A stretch of DNA of 64,000 bases from Bradyrhizobium betae (GCF_004123905.1 NZ_MZXW01000037.1:28727-92726); one strand, 5' to 3'; positions 34,779 through 44,141 are shown, numbered from the stretch's first letter. A program made the numbers and translations. The notes: generated by a model from the letters alone, not told the origin.

Positions 34779-37700
34779 ATGAGCGACCTCGATCCCGGAC
34801 CAGCACGATCCGGTCGTCGCGTCCCTAAACCCAAAATCAACGATACCTCGGAGCCGGATTCCCGGCCGGAATTGCTGCTTGCCCTCCAGGCGATGCGCAG
34901 CGGCGATTTTTCGGTGCGCATGAGCGGCGACTATCTCGGCATCGACGGCAAGATCGCGGACACTTTTAACGAAATCATCGCCGCCAACGAGCGCATGGCG
35001 CAGCAGCTCGAGCTGGTCGGCCAGGTCGTGGGACGCGAGGGCAAGACCCGCCAGCGCGTGAAGTTCGGCCTCGCCTCCGGCTCCTGGGCCGACATGGAAG
35101 GCTCCGTCAATACGCTGATCGACGATCTGCTCTGGCCGACCCGCGAAGTGACGCGCGCGGTCGCGGCGGTGGCGCAAGGCGACCTGCTCCAGACTGTCAA
35201 GCTCGACGTCGACGGCCGTCCGCTGCGCGGCGAATTTTTGCAGTCGGCGACCATCGTCAACACCATGATCAAGCAGCTCAGCGTGTTCACCTCCGAGGTG
35301 ACGCGCGTGGCGCGCGAGGTCGGCACCGAGGGCAAGCTCGGCGGCCAGGCCCAGGTGCCGGAGATGACCGGCGTCTGGAAGGATTTGACCGAGAGCGTCA
35401 ACTCGATGGCGAACAATTTGACCAACCAGGTTCGCAACATCGCGGAGGTGACGATCGCGGTGGCGAACGGCGACTTGTCGAAGAAGATCACCGTCGACGT
35501 GCGCGGCGAGATCCTTCAGCTCAAGGAAGCCATCAACACGATGGTGGACCAGCTCCGCTCGTTCGCCTCCGAAGTGACGCGCGTGGCGCGCGAGGTCGGC
35601 ACCGACGGCAAGCTCGGCGGACAGGCCATCGTGCCCGGCGTCGCCGGCACCTGGAAGGACCTCACCGATTCCGTCAACGCGATGTGCGGCAACCTCACCG
35701 CCCAGGTCCGCAATATCGCCAACGTCACCACCGCCGTGGCGCGCGGCGACTTGTCGCGCAAGATCACCGTGGACGTCCGCGGCGAAATCCTGGAGCTGAA
35801 GGACACCATCAACACCATGGTGGACCAGCTCAACTCCTTCGCCTCCGAAGTGACGCGCGTCGCGCGCGAGGTCGGCACCGAAGGCAAGCTCGGCGGCCAG
35901 GCCCAGGTGCCTGGTGTGGCCGGCACCTGGAAGGACCTCACCGACAACGTCAACTTCATGGCCTCGAACCTGACCGCGCAGGTCCGCAACATCGCCGACG
36001 TCGCCACCGCGATCGCCGGCGGCGACCTCTCCAAGAAGATCACGGTGAACGTCTCGGGCGAAATCCTTCAGCTGAAGGAAACGCTCAACACCATGGTGGA
36101 CCAGCTCAACGCCTTCGCTGGCGAAGTCACGCGCGTCGCTCGCGAGGTCGGGACCGAAGGACGACTGGGTGGTCAGGCCAACGTGCTCGGCGTTGCCGGC
36201 ACCTGGAAGGATCTGACTGAGAGCGTCAACTCGATGGCCTCGAACCTGACCGCGCAGGTCCGTAACATCGCCGAGGTGACGACGGCGGTCGCCGGCGGCG
36301 ACCTCTCGAAGAAGATCACCGTGGACGTGCGCGGCGAAATTCTCGAGCTGAAAGACACCATCAATACGATGGTCGACCAGCTCAACGCCTTCGCCGGCGA
36401 AGTCACGCGCGTCGCGCGCGAGGTCGGCACCGAAGGCAAGCTCGGCGGTCAGGCCCAGGTCCGCGGCGTCGCCGGCACCTGGAAAGACTTGACGGACTCG
36501 GTCAACTCGATGGCCTCGAACCTGACCGGCCAGGTCCGCAACATCGCCGAAGTCGCGACTGCGGTCGCCAAGGGCGATTTGTCGAAGAAGATCACGGTGA
36601 ACGTGTCGGGCGAAATCCTTCAGCTGAAGGAGACGCTCAACACCATGGTCGACCAGCTCAACGCCTTCGCCGGTGAAGTCACGCGCGTGGCGCGCGAGGT
36701 CGGTACCGAGGGCAAACTCGGCGGTCAGGCCCAGGTGCCCGGCGTCGCCGGCACATGGAAAGACCTCACCGACAACGTCAACTCGATGGCGGGCAACCTC
36801 ACCGCCCAGGTCCGCAACATCGCCGAAGTCGCAACCGCGATTGCCGGCGGCGACCTGTCGCGCAAGATCACGGTGGACGTCCGCGGCGAGATCCTTCAGC
36901 TCAAGGACACCTTGAACACGATGGTCGACCAGCTCAACCGCTTCGCGGGCGAGGTGACGCGCGTGGCGCGCGAGGTCGGCACCGAGGGACGCTTGGGCGG
37001 TCAGGCCAACGTGCCGGGCGTCGCCGGCACCTGGAAGGATCTCACCGACTCCGTCAACTCGATGGCCGGTAACCTCACCGCCCAGGTCCGCAACATCGCT
37101 GAAGTCACCACCGCCGTGGCGCGCGGTGACCTGTCGCGAAAAATCACCGTGGACGTGAAGGGCGAAATCCTCGAGCTCAAGAACACCATCAACACCATGG
37201 TGGACCAGCTCAACGGCTTTGCCGGCGAAGTGACGCGCGTCGCGCGCGAGGTCGGCACCGAAGGCAAGCTCGGTGGCCAGGCCGAGGTGCCCGGCGTCGC
37301 CGGCACCTGGAAGGATCTCACCGACAACGTCAACTTCATGGCCTCGAACCTGACGGCCCAGGTCCGCAACATCGCCGAGGTCGCGACCGCGATCGCCGGC
37401 GGCGACCTCTCCAAGAAGATCACGGTCGACGTGCGCGGCGAGATCCTGCTGCTCAAGGACACCTTGAATACGATGGTGGAGCAGCTCCGCTCCTTCGCCG
37501 CCGAAGTGACGCGCGTGGCGCGCGAGGTCGGCACCGAAGGTCGGCTCGGTGGTCAGGCCGTCGTGCCCGGCGTCGGCGGCACCTGGAAGGACCTCACCGA
37601 CAACGTCAACCTCCTGGCCGCGAACCTCACCACCCAGGTCCGTAACATCGCCGAAGTGACGACCGCCGTGGCGCGCGGTGACTTGTCGCGAAAAATCACC

Positions 37701-40700
37701 GTGGACGTGAAGGGCGAAATCCTCGAGCTCAAGAACACCATCAACACCATGGTGGACCAGCTCAACGCCTTCGCCGGCGAAGTCACGCGCGTCGCCCGCG
37801 AAGTCGGCACCGAGGGCGAGCTCGGCGGTCAGGCCACGGTGCCTGGCGTCGCCGGCACCTGGAAGGACCTCACCGACACCGTCAACTTCATGGCGGCGAA
37901 CCTGACCGAGCAGGTCCGCGGCATCGTCAAGGTGGTGACCGCGGTCGCCAACGGCGACCTCAAGCAGAACCTCACGGTGAAGTCGAAGGGTGAAGTGGCG
38001 GCGCTCGCCGATACCATCAACAACATGACCGAGACGCTCGCGACCTTCGCCGATCAGGTGACGTCGGTGGCGCGTGAAGTCGGCGTCGAAGGCCGCCTCG
38101 GCGGTCAGGCCGACGTGCCCGGTGCGGCCGGCACCTGGAAGGACCTCACCGGCAACGTCAACCTGCTGGCGGCGAACCTCACCTCGCAGGTGCGCGCGAT
38201 CGCGGAAGTGGCGACCGCCGTGACCAAGGGCGATTTGACGCGGTCGATCCAGGTCGATGCCCGCGGCGAAGTGGCCGAGCTGAAAGACAACATCAACACG
38301 ATGATCACAAACCTCCGTCTGACGACGGACGTGAACACCGAGCAGGACTGGCTCAAGACCAACCTCGCCAAATTCACCAACATGCTCCAGGGCCAGCGCG
38401 ACCTCGCCACCGTCGGACGGCTGCTGCTGACCGAGCTGTCGCCGCTGGTGAACGCCCATACCGGTGTGATCTATCAGGTCGAGAGTGAGGATAGTCCGCA
38501 GCTTCTGCTGCTCGCCTCCTATGCCGGCGACGGCATCTATCCGTATCAGCGCGTGCTGCCGCTCGGCGACGGCCTGATCGGCCAATGCGCCCTCGATCGA
38601 CGGCCGCGCGTCATCGCCGACATTCCGCCCGACGTCGTGCCGATCAACTCGGCGCTGTTCCGCGTCGCGCCGAAGAATCTCGTGGTGCTGCCGGTGCTGT
38701 TCGAAGGCCAGGTCAAGGCGGTGATCGAGCTCGCCTCGCTCACCTCCTTCACGACCTCGCAGATGACCTTCCTGGAGCAGCTGACCGACTCCATCGGCAT
38801 CGTGCTCAACTCGATCGAAGCGACGATGCAGACCGAAGGCCTGCTCAAGCAGTCGCAGCAGCTCGCCGGCGAACTCCAGACCCAGCAGCGCGAGTTGCAG
38901 CAGACCAACGACCAGCTCGAGCAGAAGGCGCAGCAGCTCGCCGAGCGCAACGTCGAGGTCGAGCGCAAGAACCAGGAAATCGAGCAGGCCCGCCGCGCGC
39001 TGGAGGAGAAGGCGACCGAGCTGGCGCTGACCTCGAAATACAAGTCCGAATTCCTCGCCAATATGAGCCACGAGCTGCGCACGCCGCTGAACTCGATCCT
39101 GATCCTGGGACAGCAGCTCACCGACAACCCGGACGGCAACCTCACGGGCAAGCAGGTCGAATTCGCCCGCACCATCCACGGCGCCGGCACCGATCTGCTC
39201 AACCTCATCAGCGACATCCTCGACCTCTCCAAGATCGAGTCCGGCACTGTGACTGTTGACGCCGAGGAAATCCTGACCGCGAACCTGCTGGAAACTGTCG
39301 GGCGGCCGTTCCGGCACGAGGCCGAGAATCGCAATTTGTCGTTCAAGATCGAGGTCGATCCGAACCTTGCACGCAGCATCGTCACCGACTCCAAGCGCCT
39401 GCAACAAGTCCTCAAGAACCTGCTCTCCAACGCCTTCAAGTTCACCGCCGAGGGCGAGGTACGCCTGAAGGTCGCTGCCGCGGTCGGCGGCTGGGGCGCG
39501 GATCACCCGGTGCTGAACTCCGCTCCGGCCGTTATCGCGTTCGAAGTGTCCGACACCGGCATCGGCATTCCCGTGGAGAAGCAGAAGCTGATCTTCGAGG
39601 CATTCCAGCAGGCGGATGCCGGCACCAGCCGCAAATATGGCGGCACCGGCCTCGGCCTAGCCATCAGCCGCGAGCTCGCGAGCCTGCTCGGCGGCGAAAT
39701 CCATCTGCGCAGTGCGCCGAGCAAAGGTTCATCCTTCACGCTCTATCTGCCGCTGAAATACTCCGGTCCGACGCTCGCGCCACGCGCTACGCCTTCGCTT
39801 CAGCACCAGCCGCCGGCGCTGCAGCCGGCCGCGCCCGAACAGCAGCGCGTCATCGAGCAGCTTCCCGATGACCGGCTCAACCTTGAGCCCGGCGACAGCA
39901 TCCTCTTGATCGTCGAAGACGATCCCCATTATGCGCGTATTCTGGTCGATCTCGCCCGCGACAAGGGCTTCAAGGTTCTGGTCGCTGCGCGCGGCGCGGA
40001 GGCGCTGGAGCTTGCCAAGCAATACCAGCCGCGGGCCGTCTCGCTCGACGTGTTCCTGCCTGACATGCTCGGCTGGACCGTCCTGAGCCAGCTCAAGCAC
40101 AATCCGCTGACCCGCCATATCCCCGTGCAGATCATCACGCTCGACGAGGACCGCCAGCATGCGCTGGCCCGCGGCGCGTTCTCTTTCGTCAACAAGCCGA
40201 CCACGACCGAGGGTGTCTCAGCGGCGCTGATGCAGATCAAGGAATATGCGCGGCCGCGACGCAAGCGGCTCCTGATCGTCGAGGACAACGAGGCCGAGCA
40301 GCTCTCGATCCGTGAGCTGCTGCATCACGACGACATCGAGATCGTGACGACCGATACCGGTGCGAGCGCGCTCGCGACGCTCCGCGAATCGCCTTGCGAT
40401 TGCGTGGTGCTCGACCTCAGGCTGCCCGACATGAGCGGCTTCGAGGTGCTGGACCAGATTCGCAATGACGAGGCGCTGTCCAACATTCCGGTCGTGGTCT
40501 TCACCGGCCGCGAGCTGTCGGCGGAGGAGGACGCGGAACTCCACACCATGGCGCGCAGCATCGTGGTGAAGGGCGTGGAATCGCCGGAGCGCCTGCTCGA
40601 CGAGACCGCCTTGTTCCTGCATCGCGTGATCACGGAACTCCCGGTCGAGAAGCAGCGCATGCTGGAGAAACTGAACAGTTCCGACGAGGACCTGATCGGC

Positions 40701-41066
40701 AAGACCGCCCTGCTCGTCGACGACGACGCCCGCAACATCTTCGCGCTGTCGAGCGTGCTGGAACGACGCGGCATGAAGGTGCTGACGGCAACCACCGGCC
40801 GCGAGGCGGTGACGCTGGTTGAATCCAACCCGGAAATCGCTATCGTACTGATGGACATCATGATGCCGCAGATGGATGGCTATCAGACCATCGGCGTGAT
40901 CCGGGAGAATCCGGCTTTCTTGCGCCTGCCGATCATCGCGCTGACCGCCAAGGCCATGAAGGGCGATCGCGAGAAGTGCCTGGAAGCCGGCGCGTCCGAC
41001 TACCTCGCCAAACCCGTCAACACCGATCAATTGCTGCTTGCGATCCGCATGTGGCTGCACCGTTGA
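34779..41066 (+). CDS. giant soluble hybrid histidine kinase with poly-HAMP repeats, GAF, HisKA, HATPase and three receiver domains
   Basis: 2095 residues without membrane helices. After a Pro-rich start, one diverged unit (about residues 81-172) and eleven near-identical 92-residue HAMP units (173-1184) follow, each centred on GTWKDLT and QVRNIAEV. Then come a GAF domain (about 1205-1355), a Gln/Glu-rich coiled coil (1360-1425), HisKA with His1431 in NMSHELRTPLNS, HATPase (SNAFKF, DTGIGIP, GTGLGLAIS, up to about 1660), and receivers with phospho-Asp at 1757 (SLDVFLPDM), 1879 (VLDLRLPDM) and 2026 (LMDIMMPQMDG). The 92-residue HAMP repeats resemble the fungal osmosensor Nik1/Os-1 (group III kinases). 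Tandem EcfG-type promoters lie upstream. Confidence 0.92.
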   Translation: MSDLDPGPARSGRRVPKPKINDTSEPDSRPELLLALQAMRSGDFSVRMSGDYLGIDGKIADTFNEIIAANERMAQQLELVGQVVGREGKTRQRVKFGLASGSWADMEGSVNTLIDDLLWPTREVTRAVAAVAQGDLLQTVKLDVDGRPLRGEFLQSATIVNTMIKQLSVFTSEVTRVAREVGTEGKLGGQAQVPEMTGVWKDLTESVNSMANNLTNQVRNIAEVTIAVANGDLSKKITVDVRGEILQLKEAINTMVDQLRSFASEVTRVAREVGTDGKLGGQAIVPGVAGTWKDLTDSVNAMCGNLTAQVRNIANVTTAVARGDLSRKITVDVRGEILELKDTINTMVDQLNSFASEVTRVAREVGTEGKLGGQAQVPGVAGTWKDLTDNVNFMASNLTAQVRNIADVATAIAGGDLSKKITVNVSGEILQLKETLNTMVDQLNAFAGEVTRVAREVGTEGRLGGQANVLGVAGTWKDLTESVNSMASNLTAQVRNIAEVTTAVAGGDLSKKITVDVRGEILELKDTINTMVDQLNAFAGEVTRVAREVGTEGKLGGQAQVRGVAGTWKDLTDSVNSMASNLTGQVRNIAEVATAVAKGDLSKKITVNVSGEILQLKETLNTMVDQLNAFAGEVTRVAREVGTEGKLGGQAQVPGVAGTWKDLTDNVNSMAGNLTAQVRNIAEVATAIAGGDLSRKITVDVRGEILQLKDTLNTMVDQLNRFAGEVTRVAREVGTEGRLGGQANVPGVAGTWKDLTDSVNSMAGNLTAQVRNIAEVTTAVARGDLSRKITVDVKGEILELKNTINTMVDQLNGFAGEVTRVAREVGTEGKLGGQAEVPGVAGTWKDLTDNVNFMASNLTAQVRNIAEVATAIAGGDLSKKITVDVRGEILLLKDTLNTMVEQLRSFAAEVTRVAREVGTEGRLGGQAVVPGVGGTWKDLTDNVNLLAANLTTQVRNIAEVTTAVARGDLSRKITVDVKGEILELKNTINTMVDQLNAFAGEVTRVAREVGTEGELGGQATVPGVAGTWKDLTDTVNFMAANLTEQVRGIVKVVTAVANGDLKQNLTVKSKGEVAALADTINNMTETLATFADQVTSVAREVGVEGRLGGQADVPGAAGTWKDLTGNVNLLAANLTSQVRAIAEVATAVTKGDLTRSIQVDARGEVAELKDNINTMITNLRLTTDVNTEQDWLKTNLAKFTNMLQGQRDLATVGRLLLTELSPLVNAHTGVIYQVESEDSPQLLLLASYAGDGIYPYQRVLPLGDGLIGQCALDRRPRVIADIPPDVVPINSALFRVAPKNLVVLPVLFEGQVKAVIELASLTSFTTSQMTFLEQLTDSIGIVLNSIEATMQTEGLLKQSQQLAGELQTQQRELQQTNDQLEQKAQQLAERNVEVERKNQEIEQARRALEEKATELALTSKYKSEFLANMSHELRTPLNSILILGQQLTDNPDGNLTGKQVEFARTIHGAGTDLLNLISDILDLSKIESGTVTVDAEEILTANLLETVGRPFRHEAENRNLSFKIEVDPNLARSIVTDSKRLQQVLKNLLSNAFKFTAEGEVRLKVAAAVGGWGADHPVLNSAPAVIAFEVSDTGIGIPVEKQKLIFEAFQQADAGTSRKYGGTGLGLAISRELASLLGGEIHLRSAPSKGSSFTLYLPLKYSGPTLAPRATPSLQHQPPALQPAAPEQQRVIEQLPDDRLNLEPGDSILLIVEDDPHYARILVDLARDKGFKVLVAARGAEALELAKQYQPRAVSLDVFLPDMLGWTVLSQLKHNPLTRHIPVQIITLDEDRQHALARGAFSFVNKPTTTEGVSAALMQIKEYARPRRKRLLIVEDNEAEQLSIRELLHHDDIEIVTTDTGASALATLRESPCDCVVLDLRLPDMSGFEVLDQIRNDEALSNIPVVVFTGRELSAEEDAELHTMARSIVVKGVESPERLLDETALFLHRVITELPVEKQRMLEKLNSSDEDLIGKTALLVDDDARNIFALSSVLERRGMKVLTATTGREAVTLVESNPEIAIVLMDIMMPQMDGYQTIGVIRENPAFLRLPIIALTAKAMKGDREKCLEAGASDYLAKPVNTDQLLLAIRMWLHR
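35295..38330 (+). repeat. eleven tandem 276-bp repeats inside the kinase gene
   Basis: Units begin at 35295, 35571, 35847, 36123 and so on every 276 bases to 38330, each encoding one 92-residue HAMP unit beginning EVTRVAREVG. Spacing is exact, with no insertion or deletion between units. Base identity between several units is visibly high, while the units at 37779 and 38055 are more diverged. Confidence 0.93.
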
Positions 41067-41080
41067 GTTTGGATCCGCGA

Positions 41081-42571
41081 ATGGACCACGAAAAGGTCAA
41101 CATCCTCCTCGTCGACGACCAGCCGGCCAAGCTGCTCGCCTATGAGGTGATATTGAAGGAGCTCGGCGAGAACCTCGTGATCGCCTCGTCCGGTCGCGAA
41201 GCGCTGGAGGCGCTGCTCAAGACCGAGATCGCGGTGATCCTGGTCGACGTCTGCATGCCCGAGCTCGACGGTTTCGAGCTTGCGGCGATGATCCGCGAGC
41301 ATCCGCGCTTCCAGAAGACCGCGATGATCTTCATCTCGGCGATTCAAGTCAGCGACATCGACCGTTTGCGCGGCTACGAGATGGGTGCGGTCGACTACGT
41401 GCCGGTACCCGTCGTACCGGAGGTGCTGCGCGCCAAGGTCAAGGTGTTTGCCGAGCTCTATCGCAAGACCCGCGAGCTCGAACGGCTGAACCAGGATCTC
41501 GAGGACCGCGTGCGCGCCCGCACGGCGGAATTGGAGAACTCCACCGCAAAGCTGCGCGAGAGCGAAGAGCGGCGCAGCATGGCGATCGCTGCCGGCAAGA
41601 TGGGGTCCTGGGACTGGGACTGGGTCAACGGCGACTGGATGTGGGACGAAGGCCAGTACCGCATTTTTGGCGTGACACCGGAAACCTTCAACGTCACTTC
41701 GGCGAATATCCAGGCGCTGCTGCACCCCGAGGATGTCGACCGGTTCGGCCAGGCGATCGCCGCATTCAATACCGGTGCACACGCTTATGAAGGCGAGTTT
41801 CGCGTCAGCCGGCCCGATGGTGAGGTGCGCTGGTGCGTCGGCACGGCGGCCGCAACGGTGGACCAGGGCGGCCGCGTGGTGCGCGTGAGCGGCGTCACCG
41901 TCGATATCACCGAACGCAAACGGGCTGAGGAGCGACAAAATCTGCTGGCGCGCGAGGTCGATCATCGCGCCAAGAATGCGCTGGCGCTGGCGCAGTCGAT
42001 CGTGCGCCTCACCCGTGCCGACGAGGTCAAGGCTTACGTCAACGCGGTCGAGGGGCGCATCAATGCGCTGGCGCGCGTGCACACGATCCTGTCGCTGTCG
42101 AGCTGGCAGGGCGCCGAACTCTCAAAGCTGATCGATGAAGAGCTTGCGCCCTATTCGCTCGGCGGCCAGATCAAGCTGACGGGTCCCGAGGTTCAGTTGC
42201 TGCCAGCGACCGCCCAGACGCTCGCGCTGGCGCTGCACGAGCTCTTCACTAACTCGGCCAAATATGGCGCGCTCTCGACGCGGTCGGGCCGCCTCTTGAT
42301 CGGCTGGCAGGTCAAGGAGGACCACCTCTCACTGAACTGGGAGGAATCCGGCGGTCCGCTGGTGCGGACGCCGAAGTCTCGCGGCTTTGGCACGCGGAGC
42401 CTGCTGGCGAGCGTCGAGTCCCAGCTCGGCGGTCAGGCCCAATTCGACTGGCGCGCCGAGGGACTGCTGTGCCGCCTGGAGGTGCCGCTGATCCGCAAGT
42501 CCGCGGCAACGACCACGCAAGACAAATTGGACACCGCCAGCTCCGCCGAGTTGCAGCGCGCATCCGGTTAG
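41081..42571 (+). CDS. receiver-PAS-HWE histidine kinase
   Basis: 496 residues from ATG 41081. Receiver domain at residues 1-120 with phospho-Asp56 in ILVDVCMPELDG; a coiled coil to about 165; a PAS domain with MGSWDWDWVNGDW and the closing VTVDITERKRAEE; then an HWE/HisKA_2 kinase with His295 in EVDHRAKNALALAQSIVRL, the N-box HELFTNSAKYGAL, WEESGGP and GFGTRSL. It starts 14 bases after the giant kinase, so they form one operon. HWE kinases commonly phosphorylate PhyR in the general stress response. Confidence 0.9.
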   Translation: MDHEKVNILLVDDQPAKLLAYEVILKELGENLVIASSGREALEALLKTEIAVILVDVCMPELDGFELAAMIREHPRFQKTAMIFISAIQVSDIDRLRGYEMGAVDYVPVPVVPEVLRAKVKVFAELYRKTRELERLNQDLEDRVRARTAELENSTAKLRESEERRSMAIAAGKMGSWDWDWVNGDWMWDEGQYRIFGVTPETFNVTSANIQALLHPEDVDRFGQAIAAFNTGAHAYEGEFRVSRPDGEVRWCVGTAAATVDQGGRVVRVSGVTVDITERKRAEERQNLLAREVDHRAKNALALAQSIVRLTRADEVKAYVNAVEGRINALARVHTILSLSSWQGAELSKLIDEELAPYSLGGQIKLTGPEVQLLPATAQTLALALHELFTNSAKYGALSTRSGRLLIGWQVKEDHLSLNWEESGGPLVRTPKSRGFGTRSLLASVESQLGGQAQFDWRAEGLLCRLEVPLIRKSAATTTQDKLDTASSAELQRASG

Positions 42572-42789
42572 CCGGACGCCGCTCTCGTCATGTGCTGCGA
42601 CGACCACGGTTCGCGGGCGATGCGCCCTTCGAGCCAGGCTTCCGTCCGGGCGAGATCACGCAGTGCCTTTGCATAGCGGCGTGCCGCGCTGCGCTCTGCG
42701 CCGCGTGGCAGCTTGCGCGCCTTGCGCAGCATGTCCGCGGCCGCGTTGCGATAGGCCAGCGAGCGGTAAAGAAAAACGACCTTACCCAT
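42568..42789 (-). CDS. small basic helical protein
   Basis: 73 residues from ATG 42789, beginning MGKVVFLYRSLAYRNAAADM, with GAERSAARRYAKALRDLART then an EAWLEGR end. Alternative in-frame starts lie at 42819 and 42873; the region between is weakly coding, so the shortest start is chosen. It overlaps the stop of the HWE kinase by four bases, tail to tail. Function unknown. Confidence 0.5.
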   Translation of the reverse strand: MGKVVFLYRSLAYRNAAADMLRKARKLPRGAERSAARRYAKALRDLARTEAWLEGRIAREPWSSQHMTRAASG

Positions 42790-42879
42790 ATCCAATGTTC
42801 CCGTGTTGATCCCGCTCATCCTCGCAAGCCCGGCATGAACGTCGGATGAAGCAGCGGATGACAATTCCCTCATGTTGAT

Positions 42880-42904
42880 GGAACCCAGGACCACCGTGCG
42901 CGTT
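42880..42904 (+). promoter_or_regulatory. EcfG-type promoter, perfect consensus
   Basis: GGAAC at 42880-42884, 16 bases, then CGTT at 42901-42904. The ATG of the downstream gene is 27 bases further. Confidence 0.7.
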
Positions 42905-42930
42905 TGCATGCAGAATCGAGGGTCGGTTCC

Positions 42931-43200
42931 ATGGATGCGAACAAGTCGCCCAAGAAATCGCCGAGCCTGATCTCTCCCACCGGCGTCATCAAGCTTGTGA
43001 CGCACACGTTGATGGGCGCAGCTCTCGGGCTCGTATTCGGTCTCGCGCTCATCTTGTCCAATCCGGCGGTCGCCAATCTGCTCAATCACGGCGGAAGCCA
43101 GGCCGTCCTCGTCTTCGTCCTCACATTGGTGACGACGTTCGCGATCGGGGCGACACTCACGGGCGTCGTGTTCATCCTTGCCGAAGACAAGGAATCTTGA
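42931..43200 (+). CDS. small two-helix membrane protein
   Basis: 89 residues. A polar start MDANKSPKKSPSL is followed by two membrane helices, HTLMGAALGLVFGLALIL and VLVFVLTLVTTFAIGATLTG, and a short acidic tail. The perfect EcfG-type box 27 bases upstream makes this a likely member of the stress regulon. No family recognised. Confidence 0.65.
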   Translation: MDANKSPKKSPSLISPTGVIKLVTHTLMGAALGLVFGLALILSNPAVANLLNHGGSQAVLVFVLTLVTTFAIGATLTGVVFILAEDKES

Positions 43201-43220
43201 AGCCTGCCATTGCTTTGTCA

Positions 43221-43245
43221 GGAACTCTCGCGGCGAACAGCGGTT
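43221..43245 (+). promoter_or_regulatory. EcfG-type promoter for the 43284 gene
   Basis: GGAAC at 43221-43225, 16 bases, then GGTT (one mismatch); 39 bases before the ATG at 43284. Confidence 0.55.
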
Positions 43246-43283
43246 GGCTGCCTGCGTCAATTTAACCCAGGGAGTTCCCGCGC

Positions 43284-43529
43284 ATGAAGACGACCAAGCT
43301 CGCCCTCGCCGTGATGTTGGCAACCGGCCTCGCAGTCACCCCGTTCGCCGCGCAAGCGAAGTCGCACAAGGCGAAACATGGATCGGCGATGTCATCGTCG
43401 CAGACCACGGGCGCAAACACCAAATCCTCCAAGGGCGCAGATCCATCTGGTCAAGGCGGTTCCGGTCCCGGCTCAGATCAGGGCGGCACCATGACGAACA
43501 ACAAGAGTGGCATGAGCAACACCAAGTAA
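43284..43529 (+). CDS. small secreted Ser/Gly/Lys-rich protein
   Basis: 81 residues with a signal peptide ending TPFAAQA (near residue 25). The mature 55 residues are low-complexity: SHKAKHGSAMSSSQTTGA then Gly/Ser/Asp-rich, ending NKSGMSNTK; probably disordered. Its EcfG-like promoter and its own terminator define a single-gene unit. Confidence 0.68.
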   Translation: MKTTKLALAVMLATGLAVTPFAAQAKSHKAKHGSAMSSSQTTGANTKSSKGADPSGQGGSGPGSDQGGTMTNNKSGMSNTK

Positions 43530-43546
43530 GCTCACCGCCATTGATC

Positions 43547-43572
43547 GAAGGCCCCGCGATCGCGGGGCCTTC
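43547..43572 (+). terminator. rho-independent terminator
   Basis: Stem GAAGGCCCCGCG / CGCGGGGCCTTC with a 2-base centre, followed by TTGCTTTGG. Ends the secreted protein gene; may also serve the opposite gene at 43641. Confidence 0.85.
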
Positions 43573-43640
43573 TTGCTTTGGTGTCCGATACAATCCCTCT
43601 AACGCCACACCGTCGGCGCGCGCTTTAGCTGCGTCTGACG

Positions 43641-43835
43641 TCAGCGATGCCAGGGCCGCTGCCCGTAGAGGTTCGTCTTCACCAGATGGTCGAGGTGCGC
43701 GCGCTTGCGTGCGATCAGAAGCTGGACCGCGGCGTCGTCGAGGCCCTCGCGCTGCAATTGCCGGATGGCAGAGCCCAATTGGAGAATCTCGGCGCGCAGT
43801 CTCAGGATCCGGTACGTGTCCGGGTCTTCCTCCAC
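43641..43835 (-). CDS. small helical protein
   Basis: 64 residues starting at GTG with GGGAG upstream. MEEDPDTYRILRLRAEILQL then GSAIRQLQREGLDD is strongly helical, with RKRAHLDHLVKTNL near the end. Likely a short coiled coil. No function recognised. Confidence 0.55.
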   Translation of the reverse strand: MEEDPDTYRILRLRAEILQLGSAIRQLQREGLDDAAVQLLIARKRAHLDHLVKTNLYGQRPWHR

Positions 43836-43853
43836 CGCGCGCTCCCAAAGCTC

Positions 43854-44141
43854 TCAGCGGCGCGCGATCGCACGCAAGGAATTCCCGACTTGATTGCCTG
43901 ATGTCTTCACGGCACGAAGGCGTACCCGGTCACGAACATCCGGCAGCACATCGCCGCCGCCGGCTGCCTTCCATTCGCCGATCAGCAGGTTGATTTTCTG
44001 GCGCAGATCCATCTGCGCCAGGGCCTTTTCTGTGCAGTCGCGGTCGCGATTGACGAGGTCGCGCACGGATGCCTCGATATTGGCCATCTCCAGCCTCAAG
44101 GCGCTGATTTTACGTCGAATTTCATTAATTCTGTTGTCCAT
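43854..44141 (-). CDS. small charged helical protein
   Basis: 95 residues, MDNRINEIRRKISALRLEMA then NIEASVRDLVNRDRD, a charged coiled-coil pattern followed by QKINLLIGEWKAAGGG and a basic tail. Clean ATG start; 18 bases before the next minus-strand gene at 43641, so probably cotranscribed. Function unknown. Confidence 0.6.
   Translation of the reverse strand: MDNRINEIRRKISALRLEMANIEASVRDLVNRDRDCTEKALAQMDLRQKINLLIGEWKAAGGGDVLPDVRDRVRLRAVKTSGNQVGNSLRAIARR

Noticed and set aside
35295..38330. Regular repeats considered as CRISPR or minisatellite
   Set aside because: The 276-bp unit is protein coding with no spacers; it encodes HAMP domains in frame.
34722..39506. 1594-codon open frame on the minus strand across the giant kinase
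   Set aside because: It is the antisense of the 276-bp HAMP array; GC-rich codon bias leaves the opposite frame open and the repeat makes it look repetitive. The plus-strand kinase has all domain motifs.
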